Shown here in pieces: positions 1 through 8,361 of a DNA stretch of 64,000 bases. The stretch lies in contig QUFC01000010.1 of NCBI GenBank assembly GCA_003478355.1, positions 1 to 64,000 of the forward strand. The letters run 5' to 3'. Within the stretch, counting starts at the first letter, position 1; each line of letters opens with the position of its first letter. The stretch comes from Lachnospiraceae bacterium AM48-27BH (GTDB taxonomy: Bacteria > Bacillota > Clostridia > Lachnospirales > Lachnospiraceae). The notes under the pieces were generated by a model. That model searched no databases. It was not told the origin of the DNA and saw nothing but the letters and a program-made list of their open reading frames with translations. The position numbers were made by a program, and so were the translations under genes.

Positions 1-26
1 CTGTAAGCAACTGTTATATATAAAAC

Positions 27-63
27 AAGGGCGATAAGCCTAATCCGTAAGCTTATTGCCCTT
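27..63. terminator. Terminator-like hairpin
   Basis: A 13-bp inverted repeat (AAGGGCGATAAGC and GCTTATTGCCCTT, one G-T wobble) encloses an 11-base loop. There is no clear T-run on the plus side; on the minus strand the stem is followed by GTTTTA. It probably ends a transcript entering from outside the window. Confidence 0.4.
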
Positions 64-233
64 AATTATCATAGAAGAATCTTATTTACAGAGATTTTCT
101 CATACACTCAATAAACGACCACGATTCCATATCCACTATATTGTCTTCTGATAATTTTTTAAATTTAGACACAAATATTCAGAATAGAATTATTGACACC
201 GTGCATACTGATAAAGAAAAGGATGGTGGTACT

Positions 234-440
234 ATGGGAAAATTTCTCGGGACCAACTCTTCAAACGCAGCTATGCACATAGCCCTTATAATATGTGGCC
301 TACTGCTATTGATAATTATTATAGATATGTTTCACTCATATTACATCAATAGCAATATTAACATGGAATTAATTAATTTGATAATTCCAGTAGTCACTCT
401 TTCTCTCGGATACATTTTCGGAAAAGGAAGTCAAACCTAA
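234..440 (+). CDS. Small membrane protein of unknown function
   Basis: The ATG at 234 is chosen over the upstream ATG at 141 because GGATGGTGG precedes it at normal spacing. The product is 68 residues with two predicted membrane segments: a Leu/Ile-rich one at about residues 15-32 and a weaker one at about 45-63. I do not recognise the family. It lies at the outer edge of the guaA integration array, just before a terminator-like hairpin and the att-like core at 523, so it may be cargo of a further mobile element that starts left of the window. It has the size and layout of small holin-like or phage membrane proteins, but nothing in the sequence fixes a role. Confidence 0.45.
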   Translation: MGKFLGTNSSNAAMHIALIICGLLLLIIIIDMFHSYYINSNINMELINLIIPVVTLSLGYIFGKGSQT

Positions 441-476
441 TTTTAGGTATCAAAAAGGTATCACGCTACACACTAA

Positions 477-514
477 GAGCCGGAAAATCCGCTGTTTATG
501 CGACTTCCCGGCTC
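477..514 (+). terminator. Hairpin before the outer att core
   Basis: GAGCCGG at 477-483 pairs with CCGGCTC at 508-514 and is followed by a T-rich stretch. It sits 9 bp before the guaA-like att core, in the same position as the hairpin after the integrase gene at 14556-14593. Confidence 0.5.
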
Positions 515-522
515 CCTGTTTA

Positions 523-537
523 TTATTCAAACTCAAT
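523..537. repeat. att-like core, outer copy
   Basis: TTATTCAAACTCAAT is identical over 15 bp to 23329-23343, the real 3' end of guaA. On the minus strand it reads ATT GAG TTT GAA TAA, the last codons of guaA. It is the likely outer attachment scar of the array. Confidence 0.7.
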
Positions 538-603
538 AACTGAATCTTAATACCATACTTTTTTGTATGGGAAATATTATACATTTTGATTTTCTTTAAT
601 ACC

Positions 604-670
604 AGTTATCCATATAGTATAGGTTATCTGAACTGCCGTTATCATATTGTTATCAGGGGAATGTTATCAA
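604..670. repeat. Cluster of GTTATC repeats (integrase arm-like sites)
   Basis: Five GTTATC copies occur in 67 bp. One pair with 11-bp periodicity (638-654, GTTATCATATTGTTATC) matches pairs at 14715-14731 and 23252-23268. Each pair lies 60-120 bp from an att-like core, which fits arm-type recombinase binding sites. Confidence 0.5.
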
Positions 671-701
671 TTCTTAGTCCTCATTCAAATGCAATGTCTT
701 T

Positions 702-1532
702 TTATCTTCTATAAACAACTTTCCCCTTCTTTTCGAATTTCCTTGGATTACCCGTTCGCCTCTGCTGGAAAACAGTTACTTCATCCAGATTGCCTCGCTC
801 TCCCAATTTAAATGCATTACTGGCAATGTTCATCGTATTTTGTGGATTAGTAGTTGCATAAACATTTACCTTTTTTATGTTAGATGGTAAATTTCTAACT
901 TCATTAACAACTGTCTGTACTAACTTAGGGCTATCATAACGATTATGATCAACGGAATTATCCCTTGATATTAAGATTGTCGGATTCACTCTTTTAGATA
1001 CCGGTATCTGCTTTGCCTCCAATGGATATGTATCAGCGATAATCAAATTAACTTCATCTGATGCACTTGACATGTTCTTCTTATTTACCGAAATGGTATC
1101 ATTATCTTTTTTATTGAAAGTTCCACAATGATACTTATCAAATGTATCCTGTATCACAAGTTTAAACTGCATAAAGATTGGCACTAAAATAAGATTACAT
1201 TCTGAATATCCCAAAATTTTTGCACATACCCAATACCAGATGTAGGGATAATTTTTATATACATCTCCCTTGTTAAATATGTATCCCTTATTTACTTTTC
1301 GTACCGCAAATAATGCAATTATCAAAAGCAATAGTCCAATTGCTTCATCTCCCCTTGTCCATACAAAATAGAAAACATAGTCAAACCACTTTTGTGATGC
1401 TGTAATCTGCGGCTGTTCTGTTACTATTTCCGAAACATTTAACAAGCTTGGTAAAAATCCCACTAATATCAGACCAATTATTTGAAAAGCTGGTCTGACA
1501 TTTACTGCTATTTTTCTAAAGAAAGACTTCAT
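702..1532 (-). CDS. cap14: CBASS effector, two-TM SAVED protein (Cap14-like)
   Basis: Last gene of the CBASS operon. Two hydrophobic segments near residues 14-32 and 58-80 anchor the protein. The C-terminal half (from about residue 150) has the alternating strand/helix pattern of a SAVED cyclic-oligonucleotide sensor, including ILISRDNS and VNVYATTNPQNT stretches and a late phenylalanine-rich turn. In this family, binding of the CD-NTase product activates the membrane part, which damages the inner membrane and aborts infection. ATG 1532 is preferred to GTG 1547 because GAGGT lies just upstream; the gene overlaps cap3 by about 17 bp, implying coupled translation. The SAVED assignment rests on position in the operon plus fold pattern, so the exact effector class is less certain than the system. 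Confidence 0.7.
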   Translation of the reverse strand: MKSFFRKIAVNVRPAFQIIGLILVGFLPSLLNVSEIVTEQPQITASQKWFDYVFYFVWTRGDEAIGLLLLIIALFAVRKVNKGYIFNKGDVYKNYPYIWYWVCAKILGYSECNLILVPIFMQFKLVIQDTFDKYHCGTFNKKDNDTISVNKKNMSSASDEVNLIIADTYPLEAKQIPVSKRVNPTILISRDNSVDHNRYDSPKLVQTVVNEVRNLPSNIKKVNVYATTNPQNTMNIASNAFKLGERGNLDEVTVFQQRRTGNPRKFEKKGKVVYRR

Positions 1533-2001
1533 CCCATTTAACCTCACATATTTTATCGGGCATTAAGTACCCCTTTTTCATTTTCCATATTGTCAAGTAT
1601 TTTCTTCCTGCAATAATATGATATTGAATACCCTTAGGATCTCCTCTGGCAATCTTCTTCCAGTTAACTAAATCGGTTAATGAATAACATGGTTTGTCTT
1701 CCGGATGTGTGTGCCATTCACCATAATATGCATATATTCCATTATTTTCATTATAAAGCTGTTTGTAATACTCCACATGTCCTGAATCTTTTCTCAAATA
1801 TCTCGTTCTTGTTCGTACATCGTTTTTCATTGGCTCTGTACTATACTCAAGTACCACATTATTATTTCCACGATTTTCTCTTCCGACTATGATTCCTCCT
1901 GCTTCAGAATCAGAGCTTTGTAATTGGATATGCTTACAAATAGTTCTCAGTATTTGATTGCAAATTTTTATTTTCTTATTGTCCCTTTCTACTATTACCA
2001 T
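1516..2001 (-). CDS. cap3: CBASS deconjugase Cap3 (JAB/JAMM metalloprotease)
   Basis: A JAB/MPN-fold protease with the zinc-binding motif EWHTHP...SLTD at about residues 99-115 and an upstream DSEAGGIIVG stretch typical of Cap3-like isopeptidases. In type II CBASS, Cap3 removes the CD-NTase from its conjugates, opposing Cap2. It overlaps the end of cap2 by about 26 bp and the start of the effector gene. ATG 2001 is taken as the start; GTG 2010 is also possible and neither has a strong Shine-Dalgarno, consistent with translational coupling to cap2. Length (161-164 residues) is normal for the family. Confidence 0.85.
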   Translation of the reverse strand: MVIVERDNKKIKICNQILRTICKHIQLQSSDSEAGGIIVGRENRGNNNVVLEYSTEPMKNDVRTRTRYLRKDSGHVEYYKQLYNENNGIYAYYGEWHTHPEDKPCYSLTDLVNWKKIARGDPKGIQYHIIAGRKYLTIWKMKKGYLMPDKICEVKWDEVFL

Positions 2002-3734
2002 TGCATACACCGCATTCTCTATTTACAAATTGATTACCTGTCAGTTTTTTCACGTTTTCCTTTTGACCGCAATAACGCCCTGATATTTTTAAACCTTGAT
2101 TTATGAAATAACTGTCATCCCCTTTTGCCGATACCAGTAAATTACTTTCAACTTTATTCTCAAAAACTGCTTTAACTACATCCAAACACATTAAAACCGT
2201 TTTTATCGAAATTACATCTCCGTAAGGAACATAATTTTTTCCACATCCACCTGCGTTTTTCGTGATTTTTTGTCCCGAAGCACAATATGAAGTTTTATCG
2301 TATAATTCTCCGGTTTCCTCATCTCTTCCAAAAAAACATTCATAACAGGCTTCATTATCATATTTAAAATATGCAACATGATTACCTATGCCATATACTT
2401 CATTCCATGCATAAATTACAGGTGTATTAATTCTATGCTCCATTATGAAAGAGTTTATCCATCTATTAAGATTATGATTTCCTGTTGCAGAAATAATCAA
2501 ATCATAACTGTTTAACTCTAAATCTTCTTCCATAACAGCATCTTCAAATTTTTCAGCAAGCGATTTAATCGAAACTTCCGGAATGTTTTTTCGTATATAT
2601 TCTTCCATTGCTACACATTTATATTTAGATACATATTCCATGCCAAGGATATGTCTGAAAATATTTTCTTCTGTTAAAATATCATCATCTACGATAGTTA
2701 TATCTTCATATCCTGCTTTCGCCAATTCGCAAATAAGATGTCCGCCTATTGACCCACAACCGGCAACAAGTATTTTCTTTTTGTCAATATCCAATTCTTT
2801 TCCTGAAGTACGCTTCAACAAAAATTTTTTATCTGCTCTACTTACTACAAGTGGCTGCAGCCGTTCAATATTGTTTAACAAATATTTTCCCTGATATTTT
2901 TCCAGTTTTCCGCCTTTCACAAAGAATCCAATATAGTTTGTAATTTCTGTCGGCTGTTTAATTGCAAATACAATTACCTTATTTCTGCTTAATCCGGATA
3001 ATATCTTCGAAACATCCTTTTCCGGCACCATTTGCAATAGATTATTTAAATAATCAAGTGGAACTGCTTCTCTTATATCTGGAGGGAAAATAAGAATCTG
3101 TGAAAACACAACAAAGTATGCTGCATTTAATATACTTGTCTTTCCCAATTTCCACCGTTTTAAACTTTCAGAATCTTTTCCTATGTATATCGAAGACGAA
3201 TTCAATCTTTTCAAATACTCTGACTGCTTTTCTTTTTTTCGCTGTGACACCGTTTTCAATATACATTTTACGCTCTGGCTACTTTCCGTTATCGGAACAA
3301 CAAAATGTGTAAGCCTGCCATCGGGTAACTGACTCCAATATAATTCAAATTCTTCAATAAAGTCCCCTCGATTCTTTCCTGATATTCCATCTTTCAAAAT
3401 GCTTTGTGCACGGAATAATGACTGAATCAAAATACCCGGCAAATTCTGGTCGATTAGAATGCCTTCTGTTTCAAACAAACATAATTTTCCTTTATTATCA
3501 ATGTGTGGTAAAAAGCTAATTTCATTAAAATTTTCAACATATATGTCAATCAGCTTTTGATGCCAGTTTTCAGGTATGCAAACAACAATCGGTATTTGAT
3601 TATGCTCATCCACAACTAACTCACTTTTAAAAATGAGCTCGTAATTGAATGTCTTGAAGGTATTCCCCTTCAAGACATTTATTTTTCACAATCTTACATT
3701 CTGCTAATATTGATTTGATATCAAGCAATACCAT
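1976..3734 (-). CDS. cap2: CBASS conjugase Cap2 (E2-E1 fusion), one-base frameshift near start
   Basis: Ubiquitin-transfer-like enzyme that links the CD-NTase C-terminus to a target. The middle holds an E1/ThiF adenylation domain with the ATP loop KILVAGCGSIGGHL and the partner motif IVDDDILTEEN. The first about 170 residues are E2-like, with LCLF as the candidate E2 cysteine. CxxC-type cysteines occur near the C-terminus. The long frame opens only at a TTG (3673) with no Shine-Dalgarno. An ATG at 3734, 4 bp after cdn and preceded by AGGAG, opens another frame (MVLLDIKSILAECKIVKNKC). The two frames join into a normal N-terminus if one G is removed from the GGGG run (complement of 3665-3668). 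I read this as one gene with a one-base insertion, probably a sequence error. Confidence 0.8.
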
Positions 3735-3737
3735 ATT

Positions 3738-4799
3738 TTAAACCGCTCCTGAAGAACTTGTTGTAGGAATATAATTCATTTGTTGCTTAGCAGCATTTTT
3801 CTTTTCTGGAACCGGAAAATCTTCTCCAAAAATCTTCTTTAATTTTTTACACTGTTCTACTTCGTCCGTTTCATTCTTTACCGCTTCCAAATCACTTACA
3901 AGGACATCTATTTTTTCTTTGAAATCAGTCATATAATTATCTGACATTTTTTTTAACACATTTGTATTTGGTTCAAAATTCAATGTGGACGGTAAATTAT
4001 ACTCTATACTGTACAATGCTCGTCCATTCTCAGACATCTCCTTATAACAAAAAAGATTTCTTATTTTTTTCGCAAAATTCAACGTTGCTTCCAAATCATC
4101 ATATAAATATTTTTCCTCAAGATAATCATATTGTTTGGATACCTCAAACTTATCCACAGCAATCAATGTAATTCCAATACTCGGTGGCTCAGCATTACCG
4201 GAACTGCTGAATTTTTTATTTTTCCAACGTTTCATGTAACGAACAACTCGCCTGAACTGCTCACGATCTTCCTTATATTCTTCCCCTTTATATTTGTCAT
4301 TAACATAATCAACCAGTCCAACAGGATCTGATTTTTCCCAACATGTTTCATCAGACTCACTGCTTTTACCACGTGCGAGATATAATTGACTATCAGTATC
4401 TTCCTTGTCTTCATATGTATAAACAACCAAATCAACGTGATAGGCAGCTTCACAATCTTTTTTGTAAGTCACAGTAACACACGGCTTTTTAATTTTAGCA
4501 CCATAATCTGTATGATTTTTTAACAAATCATATATTTTATTTTTTAAATCCATAGGTTCATACTCGCTACTACTGGCATGAAATCTTAACCCCACATCAA
4601 TATCATATTCCTTGTCCAACGGTTCTACACCAAGATACATACTATAACTGCCCTGATCATATTTTTCAAATGTTGGGATTTCGTCAGATTCTTTCAGAAT
4701 TTTCAACAGGACATCTCTTTTCTCTTTTAATTCACTTTTTACATCGTAATCCATTTTTATAGCTTTATCAAATTCTTTAAAATATTTCTGCAAACTCAT
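3738..4799 (-). CDS. cdn: CBASS nucleotidyltransferase (CD-NTase)
   Basis: Cyclic-oligonucleotide synthase that starts the CBASS response. It has the polymerase-beta-like signature GSYSMYLG (G50, S51) followed by EYDIDVGL (D66, D68), and a third acidic residue in AYHVDLVVY (D123). Together these form the metal-binding triad. Length (353 residues) is typical. The C-terminus ends in a flexible PTTSSSGAV tail, which fits the known role of the CD-NTase tail as the Cap2 substrate. ATG 4799 follows GGAGG. It is the first gene of the operon, behind a good sigma-A promoter and a CIRCE element. The CD-NTase clade and product cannot be set from motifs alone; a SAVED effector suggests a cyclic tri- or dinucleotide. 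Confidence 0.88.
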   Translation of the reverse strand: MSLQKYFKEFDKAIKMDYDVKSELKEKRDVLLKILKESDEIPTFEKYDQGSYSMYLGVEPLDKEYDIDVGLRFHASSSEYEPMDLKNKIYDLLKNHTDYGAKIKKPCVTVTYKKDCEAAYHVDLVVYTYEDKEDTDSQLYLARGKSSESDETCWEKSDPVGLVDYVNDKYKGEEYKEDREQFRRVVRYMKRWKNKKFSSSGNAEPPSIGITLIAVDKFEVSKQYDYLEEKYLYDDLEATLNFAKKIRNLFCYKEMSENGRALYSIEYNLPSTLNFEPNTNVLKKMSDNYMTDFKEKIDVLVSDLEAVKNETDEVEQCKKLKKIFGEDFPVPEKKNAAKQQMNYIPTTSSSGAV

Positions 4800-4819
4800 T
4801 TATATCCGCCTCCGCATTG

Positions 4820-4846
4820 TCAGCACTCTTTTTAGTTGAGTGCTAT
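4820..4846. promoter_or_regulatory. CIRCE element (HrcA operator) in the CBASS leader
   Basis: TCAGCACTC, nine bases, GAGTGCTAT. This matches 16 of 18 positions of the CIRCE consensus TTAGCACTC-N9-GAGTGCTAA with exactly the canonical spacer. It lies between the -10 box and the cdn start codon, where CIRCE elements normally sit in groE and hrcA operons. HrcA, the class I heat-shock repressor, is the expected ligand. Confidence 0.85.
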
Positions 4847-4855
4847 TTTAGATTA

Positions 4856-4884
4856 AGTATAGCACCTGCATATCATGTAGTCAA
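4856..4884 (-). promoter_or_regulatory. Sigma-A promoter of the CBASS operon
   Basis: Minus-strand -35 TTGACT (4884-4879) and -10 TATACT (4861-4856) are separated by 17 bp. Predicted transcription start is near 4849, which places the CIRCE element at about +3 to +30. Confidence 0.8.
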
Positions 4885-4932
4885 ACCACAATAATCAATC
4901 GTGAAATTCATACTTCCTTTACTCTCGTTTCG

Positions 4933-5382
4933 TCATATTTCCATAGACAAATCCTTCGACTTCAAGAAATCTATTACTTTTACAAGCATACTATTTTTGA
5001 ATCCCTCATCTTTTTTCATTTTTTTAATAGAGCATTCCCACACAACAAGGCATTTAATATTATTCTCGAATAATTCATTTCTTACAACAAGATCTCTTTT
5101 CTGATTTACCTCAAATTTGTTCTTCCAAAACTCAATTCTTGATTTTGGCATATATGCAAATTTGCATCCTCCATGTCTGTGCCAGAAACAACCATGAACA
5201 AACACAGCTGTATTATATTTTCTTAAATACATATCCGGATGTCCCGGTACCTTTTTTGAATTCAGGCTGTATCTGTAGCCTTTCGCAAACAATAGCTTGC
5301 GAAAATAGATTTCTGGTTTTGTATCTTTTGACCGAATTGCCGCCATATTTTTACTTCGCTGTTCCGGTGTTACTATATCCAT
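4933..5382 (-). CDS. vsr: Very-short-patch repair endonuclease Vsr
   Basis: Nicks 5' of T in T:G mismatches that arise by deamination of 5-methylcytosine, protecting sites methylated by the neighbouring methyltransferase. The family pattern is complete: TPEQRSKNMAAIRSKDTKPE at the N-terminus, GHPDMYL with the metal-binding Asp, and FVHGCFWHRHGGC with the catalytic His and zinc-binding residues. Length (149) is normal. It starts right after the restriction gene stop, with GAGGAAAAA upstream, so it is the third gene of a methyltransferase-nuclease-vsr operon. Confidence 0.92.
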   Translation of the reverse strand: MDIVTPEQRSKNMAAIRSKDTKPEIYFRKLLFAKGYRYSLNSKKVPGHPDMYLRKYNTAVFVHGCFWHRHGGCKFAYMPKSRIEFWKNKFEVNQKRDLVVRNELFENNIKCLVVWECSIKKMKKDEGFKNSMLVKVIDFLKSKDLSMEI

Positions 5383-5383
5383 T

Positions 5384-6562
5384 TTATTTTTCCTCTATTG
5401 CCTTCACATACTGCACAAATCTTGATAATGTCCAGATTCTGTCCTGTCTGGCAGAAGGATATGTTTTGATATAAGGCTGTGGAACAACAAGGATAACATT
5501 TTCTGCCTGCATCTCATCCATCTGAGCACCCGATATTCCCTGCTGGAGAGTACATAAATATTTCGGCTTACCCTTTAATCTGTCTGCTTCATTAAGTACC
5601 TGTCTCCATCTGTCTTTACAGGTAGTCTTTGCAGCCAGGGAAATCAGTCTGTCCACAGAAAATCCGCTATTATGATAAGCTTCTTTAGACGGAAAAATAA
5701 AATCCGGTTTCTTATTCCCCTCTGTTACAGCCTGTGCCGAGTATTCAAGTTCATTTCCATCAAAGATTGCCGCAAGATGATGTTCCAGACTTTTTCCTGC
5801 TCTGCTTTTTCTTCTGTTCAATACCATATTCGCTACTTTTACAAATTCATCGACAGAAGTAAATCCTTTCGTAATAATATCTCCATATCGAGCATATTCG
5901 AGTGCACGAAACAGAGCATATTCCATATTCGTCCACTCAATAATTTTTCTGTCTGGATTCGTTTGTATATATTCAATATGATCACATGCTCTGTTTTGAA
6001 TATCTCTTGCTGCCGCAGACATGATCTCCGAAGCTGGAAAATCAACATCCAGACTGCAGATAAACTCCTGAATCGCAATCTGTTCATGTGTTTCCGGCTG
6101 AATTTTTCCAGTATCGATCAAACAGTTAGTTTCTGTGGGACTAAGGCCAAAAGCGTTTAAAAATGTTTCTATATCATCATCAGAATTCAATACATAGCCA
6201 AGATAATTTTCTTCATCTGCTTTAACAAAGACAAACAATGCTCCCGTATACTCTGTTGTTAAAAACGGAAAGTCTCTTCCAAAATTTGTAATGCGGTACT
6301 CATTTCTTGTTCCCTTTCCATAATAAATAAAACGAGTATCTGTCACAAAATCGTCCTGCCACTTTACCTTTACCCACTTATCCTTATTTTCGCCTTTTTG
6401 TCCTGGTTCTGAAAATAAGATTTCTATAGATGATTTTGGAATATATATACCAGCCTGATGTCCTCCCGTCGCACCGGTATCATTTGCCGAAAGGAATTTA
6501 CAAAATCCCCTCTGACCATTTAATACTGCCTGTATTGCCTGATTAGAATATTCTGTTGTCAT
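5384..6562 (-). CDS. EcoRII-type restriction endonuclease
   Basis: Type IIE-like enzyme. The N-terminal part (about residues 1-160) resembles the EcoRII effector-DNA-binding domain. The C-terminal catalytic part has the PD-(D/E)XK-type core: RAGKSLEHHL, then KPDFIFPSKEAYHN, then LAAKTTCKDRWRQVL, which closely follows the EcoRII family. Expected target is CCWGG or a close relative, inferred from family and from the partner C5 methyltransferase plus Vsr. The start codon overlaps the methyltransferase stop (TAATG), indicating coupled translation. Length of 392 is close to EcoRII (404). Confidence 0.88.
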   Translation of the reverse strand: MTTEYSNQAIQAVLNGQRGFCKFLSANDTGATGGHQAGIYIPKSSIEILFSEPGQKGENKDKWVKVKWQDDFVTDTRFIYYGKGTRNEYRITNFGRDFPFLTTEYTGALFVFVKADEENYLGYVLNSDDDIETFLNAFGLSPTETNCLIDTGKIQPETHEQIAIQEFICSLDVDFPASEIMSAAARDIQNRACDHIEYIQTNPDRKIIEWTNMEYALFRALEYARYGDIITKGFTSVDEFVKVANMVLNRRKSRAGKSLEHHLAAIFDGNELEYSAQAVTEGNKKPDFIFPSKEAYHNSGFSVDRLISLAAKTTCKDRWRQVLNEADRLKGKPKYLCTLQQGISGAQMDEMQAENVILVVPQPYIKTYPSARQDRIWTLSRFVQYVKAIEEK

Positions 6563-7716
6563 TAAATCACCTTCCTCTGCATCTTATCTGCTGTCATTGC
6601 GTCCATATATTCAAGTTTTGCAACAATCAATTTTGCAACATTTTCCATCAGTGGTACAACAACAGAGTTACCAAACTGTTTATATGCCTGAGTATCTGAT
6701 ACCGGAATCTTGAAACTGTCCGGGAACCCCTGTAATCTTGCACACTCCCTTGGAGTAAGTCTCCTCGGATTCTTTCCTTCCTGTGCAATCAATATTTCGG
6801 ACCCGTCTTTATAATACCTTGCACTTATTGTTCTTGATACCCCGTCTAATGGCGCTATTCCATAACCAAAACCATTGCCCGCAGCTCTATGCTTTGCGGC
6901 ATAATTTTGCAGATATATCCACAATTTATCTGACAAAGTATATTTTGCTTCCACATCCTTATCCAGAATATCCTGCATAACCGGCTTTGGATTTTTAGGT
7001 GTCAGCTTAAATTCAAAATCAATATCTTTTCCGTATCTCTCTCTGTCGAACCCGACTATAATAATTCTTTCTCTATGCTGTGGCACATAATTCTGTCCAT
7101 CAAGAACTGCATGAAACACTTCATAATTCAGTTCATCCAGAGATTCTTTTATTACCTGAAACGTTCTGCCCTTATCATGACTGCAAAGATTTTTCACATT
7201 TTCCAGCATAAATGCCTTAGGACGTTTTTCTTTCAGAATCCGGCAAACATCAAAAAATAAAGTTCCCTGTGTCTTATCAGCAAATCCTGTTTCTCTGCCC
7301 ATACTGTTTTTTTTGGAAACACCGGCAATCGAAAACGGCTGACATGGAAAACCCGCAACCAGAATATCGTGATTCGGTATATCTTTCTCATTTACCTTCG
7401 TAATATCTCCATCCGGCTGCTCACCAAAATTTACAAAATATGTCTGCTGACTGTATTTATTCCATTCGTTAGAATAAACACAATGTCCGCCGGCTCTGTC
7501 AAATGCAATTCGCATTCCACCAATTCCAGCAAATAAATCTATAAATGAAAACTGTTTATTTGAAATATCTTTCTGCTTTCTTATCATATCTGTCACATAA
7601 TAGGCAACAGCTTCTCGAACGCAGTCTTGCATACTCTGCTCACTCTGCAAGGAATATGCATTCAGCTCCTCGTATAACTCATCTTCTACTCTTATGTGTA
7701 CCTGTTTCATATCCAA
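6562..7716 (-). CDS. DNA (cytosine-5) methyltransferase with N-terminal RHH-like segment
   Basis: Protects the EcoRII-type site. Motifs in order: I (FIDLFAGIGGMRIAF, about residue 61), IV (AGFPCQPFSIAG with the catalytic Cys), VI (MLENVKNL), VIII (VPQHRERIIIVG), and X (FGNSVVVPL). The first about 48 residues (QVHIRVEDELYEELNAYS...REAVAYYV) look like a ribbon-helix-helix DNA-binding segment. M.EcoRII also has an N-terminal extension that represses its own promoter, so autoregulation is plausible. The start at 7716 has CAGGAG nine bases upstream; a second in-frame ATG is at 7710. First gene of the RM-vsr operon, with its own promoter. Confidence 0.92.
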   Translation of the reverse strand: MDMKQVHIRVEDELYEELNAYSLQSEQSMQDCVREAVAYYVTDMIRKQKDISNKQFSFIDLFAGIGGMRIAFDRAGGHCVYSNEWNKYSQQTYFVNFGEQPDGDITKVNEKDIPNHDILVAGFPCQPFSIAGVSKKNSMGRETGFADKTQGTLFFDVCRILKEKRPKAFMLENVKNLCSHDKGRTFQVIKESLDELNYEVFHAVLDGQNYVPQHRERIIIVGFDRERYGKDIDFEFKLTPKNPKPVMQDILDKDVEAKYTLSDKLWIYLQNYAAKHRAAGNGFGYGIAPLDGVSRTISARYYKDGSEILIAQEGKNPRRLTPRECARLQGFPDSFKIPVSDTQAYKQFGNSVVVPLMENVAKLIVAKLEYMDAMTADKMQRKVI

Positions 7717-7753
7717 TCACTCCTGGGAATAATTTTATACCTGATTTTTCCCT

Positions 7754-7782
7754 ATTATACTCCTGAAGCAAGAAAAAAGCAA
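7754..7782 (-). promoter_or_regulatory. Promoter of the RM operon
   Basis: Minus-strand -35 TTGCTT (7782-7777), 17-bp spacer, -10 TATAAT (7759-7754). The -35 region contains a tandem TTGCTT repeat that could be an operator for the RHH-like N-terminus of the methyltransferase. Confidence 0.6.
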
Positions 7783-7863
7783 GCCAAATAATCGAACATA
7801 TTTTCGCCTGCTTCGTTATCTTTTTCAGTCCATATATGACTTATAGTATATAAACTGTGCCCT

Positions 7864-8355
7864 TTATTCCTCTTTTTTATATACAATTTTACATTGTTGA
7901 CAAAGTTTCTTTGTTAATGACAGATTCCATGCATGCATCCTGCTGTGCCATCGTTTGTTCCTCAGGAATGTGTCCCAATCCATTTCCAGAACCGTCTGCA
8001 ATTCATAGTCATCATCAAACTTGCATACAATAACATATTCAAACTTCTGACGGTCAGGCACGTCTGATTCCGGTTCTTCCAGACCATAAAACACCCCTGT
8101 TGTTGCATTGCTTGTTGACTTTATACTGTATCTGTCCCCTTTTCTGCTGATTGCATCAATATTCTCTGTTCCCACTGGTGCTGGTGCAAGATTTGGCAAC
8201 CCCGGTGTATTATTATATATTTCTATTGCCAGATATTCGCCCAGTTCCCCAACTACATTATTTGTTCTGATGACCTTACGTCGTTTTAATTCTTTAATAG
8301 ACATGCTATACAAATGAATTATTTCCCTTGTATCTTTTTCCTGTAAATTTTCCAT
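7864..8355 (-). CDS. Putative PD-(D/E)XK nuclease-like protein
   Basis: 163-residue soluble protein. Residues 37-40 (GELGE), D67 (NIDAIS) and K79 (YSIKS) give an acidic...D...xxK spacing like restriction-endonuclease-fold proteins, and small proteins of this kind are often found beside RM systems. The C-terminal part is Trp/His/Cys containing (RWHSRMHAWNLSLTKKLCQQCK) and could bind nucleic acid. It starts 6 bp after the pentapeptide-repeat gene, so the two are probably one operon. No specific activity can be assigned; an accessory restriction or DNA-modification role is inference from context. Confidence 0.6.
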   Translation of the reverse strand: MENLQEKDTREIIHLYSMSIKELKRRKVIRTNNVVGELGEYLAIEIYNNTPGLPNLAPAPVGTENIDAISRKGDRYSIKSTSNATTGVFYGLEEPESDVPDRQKFEYVIVCKFDDDYELQTVLEMDWDTFLRNKRWHSRMHAWNLSLTKKLCQQCKIVYKKEE

Positions 8356-8361
8356 TTAACA

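Noticed and set aside
3638..3673. TTG 3673 as the genuine cap2 start
   Set aside because: No ribosome site, and the ATG frame from 3734 supplies a good start and a sensible N-terminus once one G is removed.
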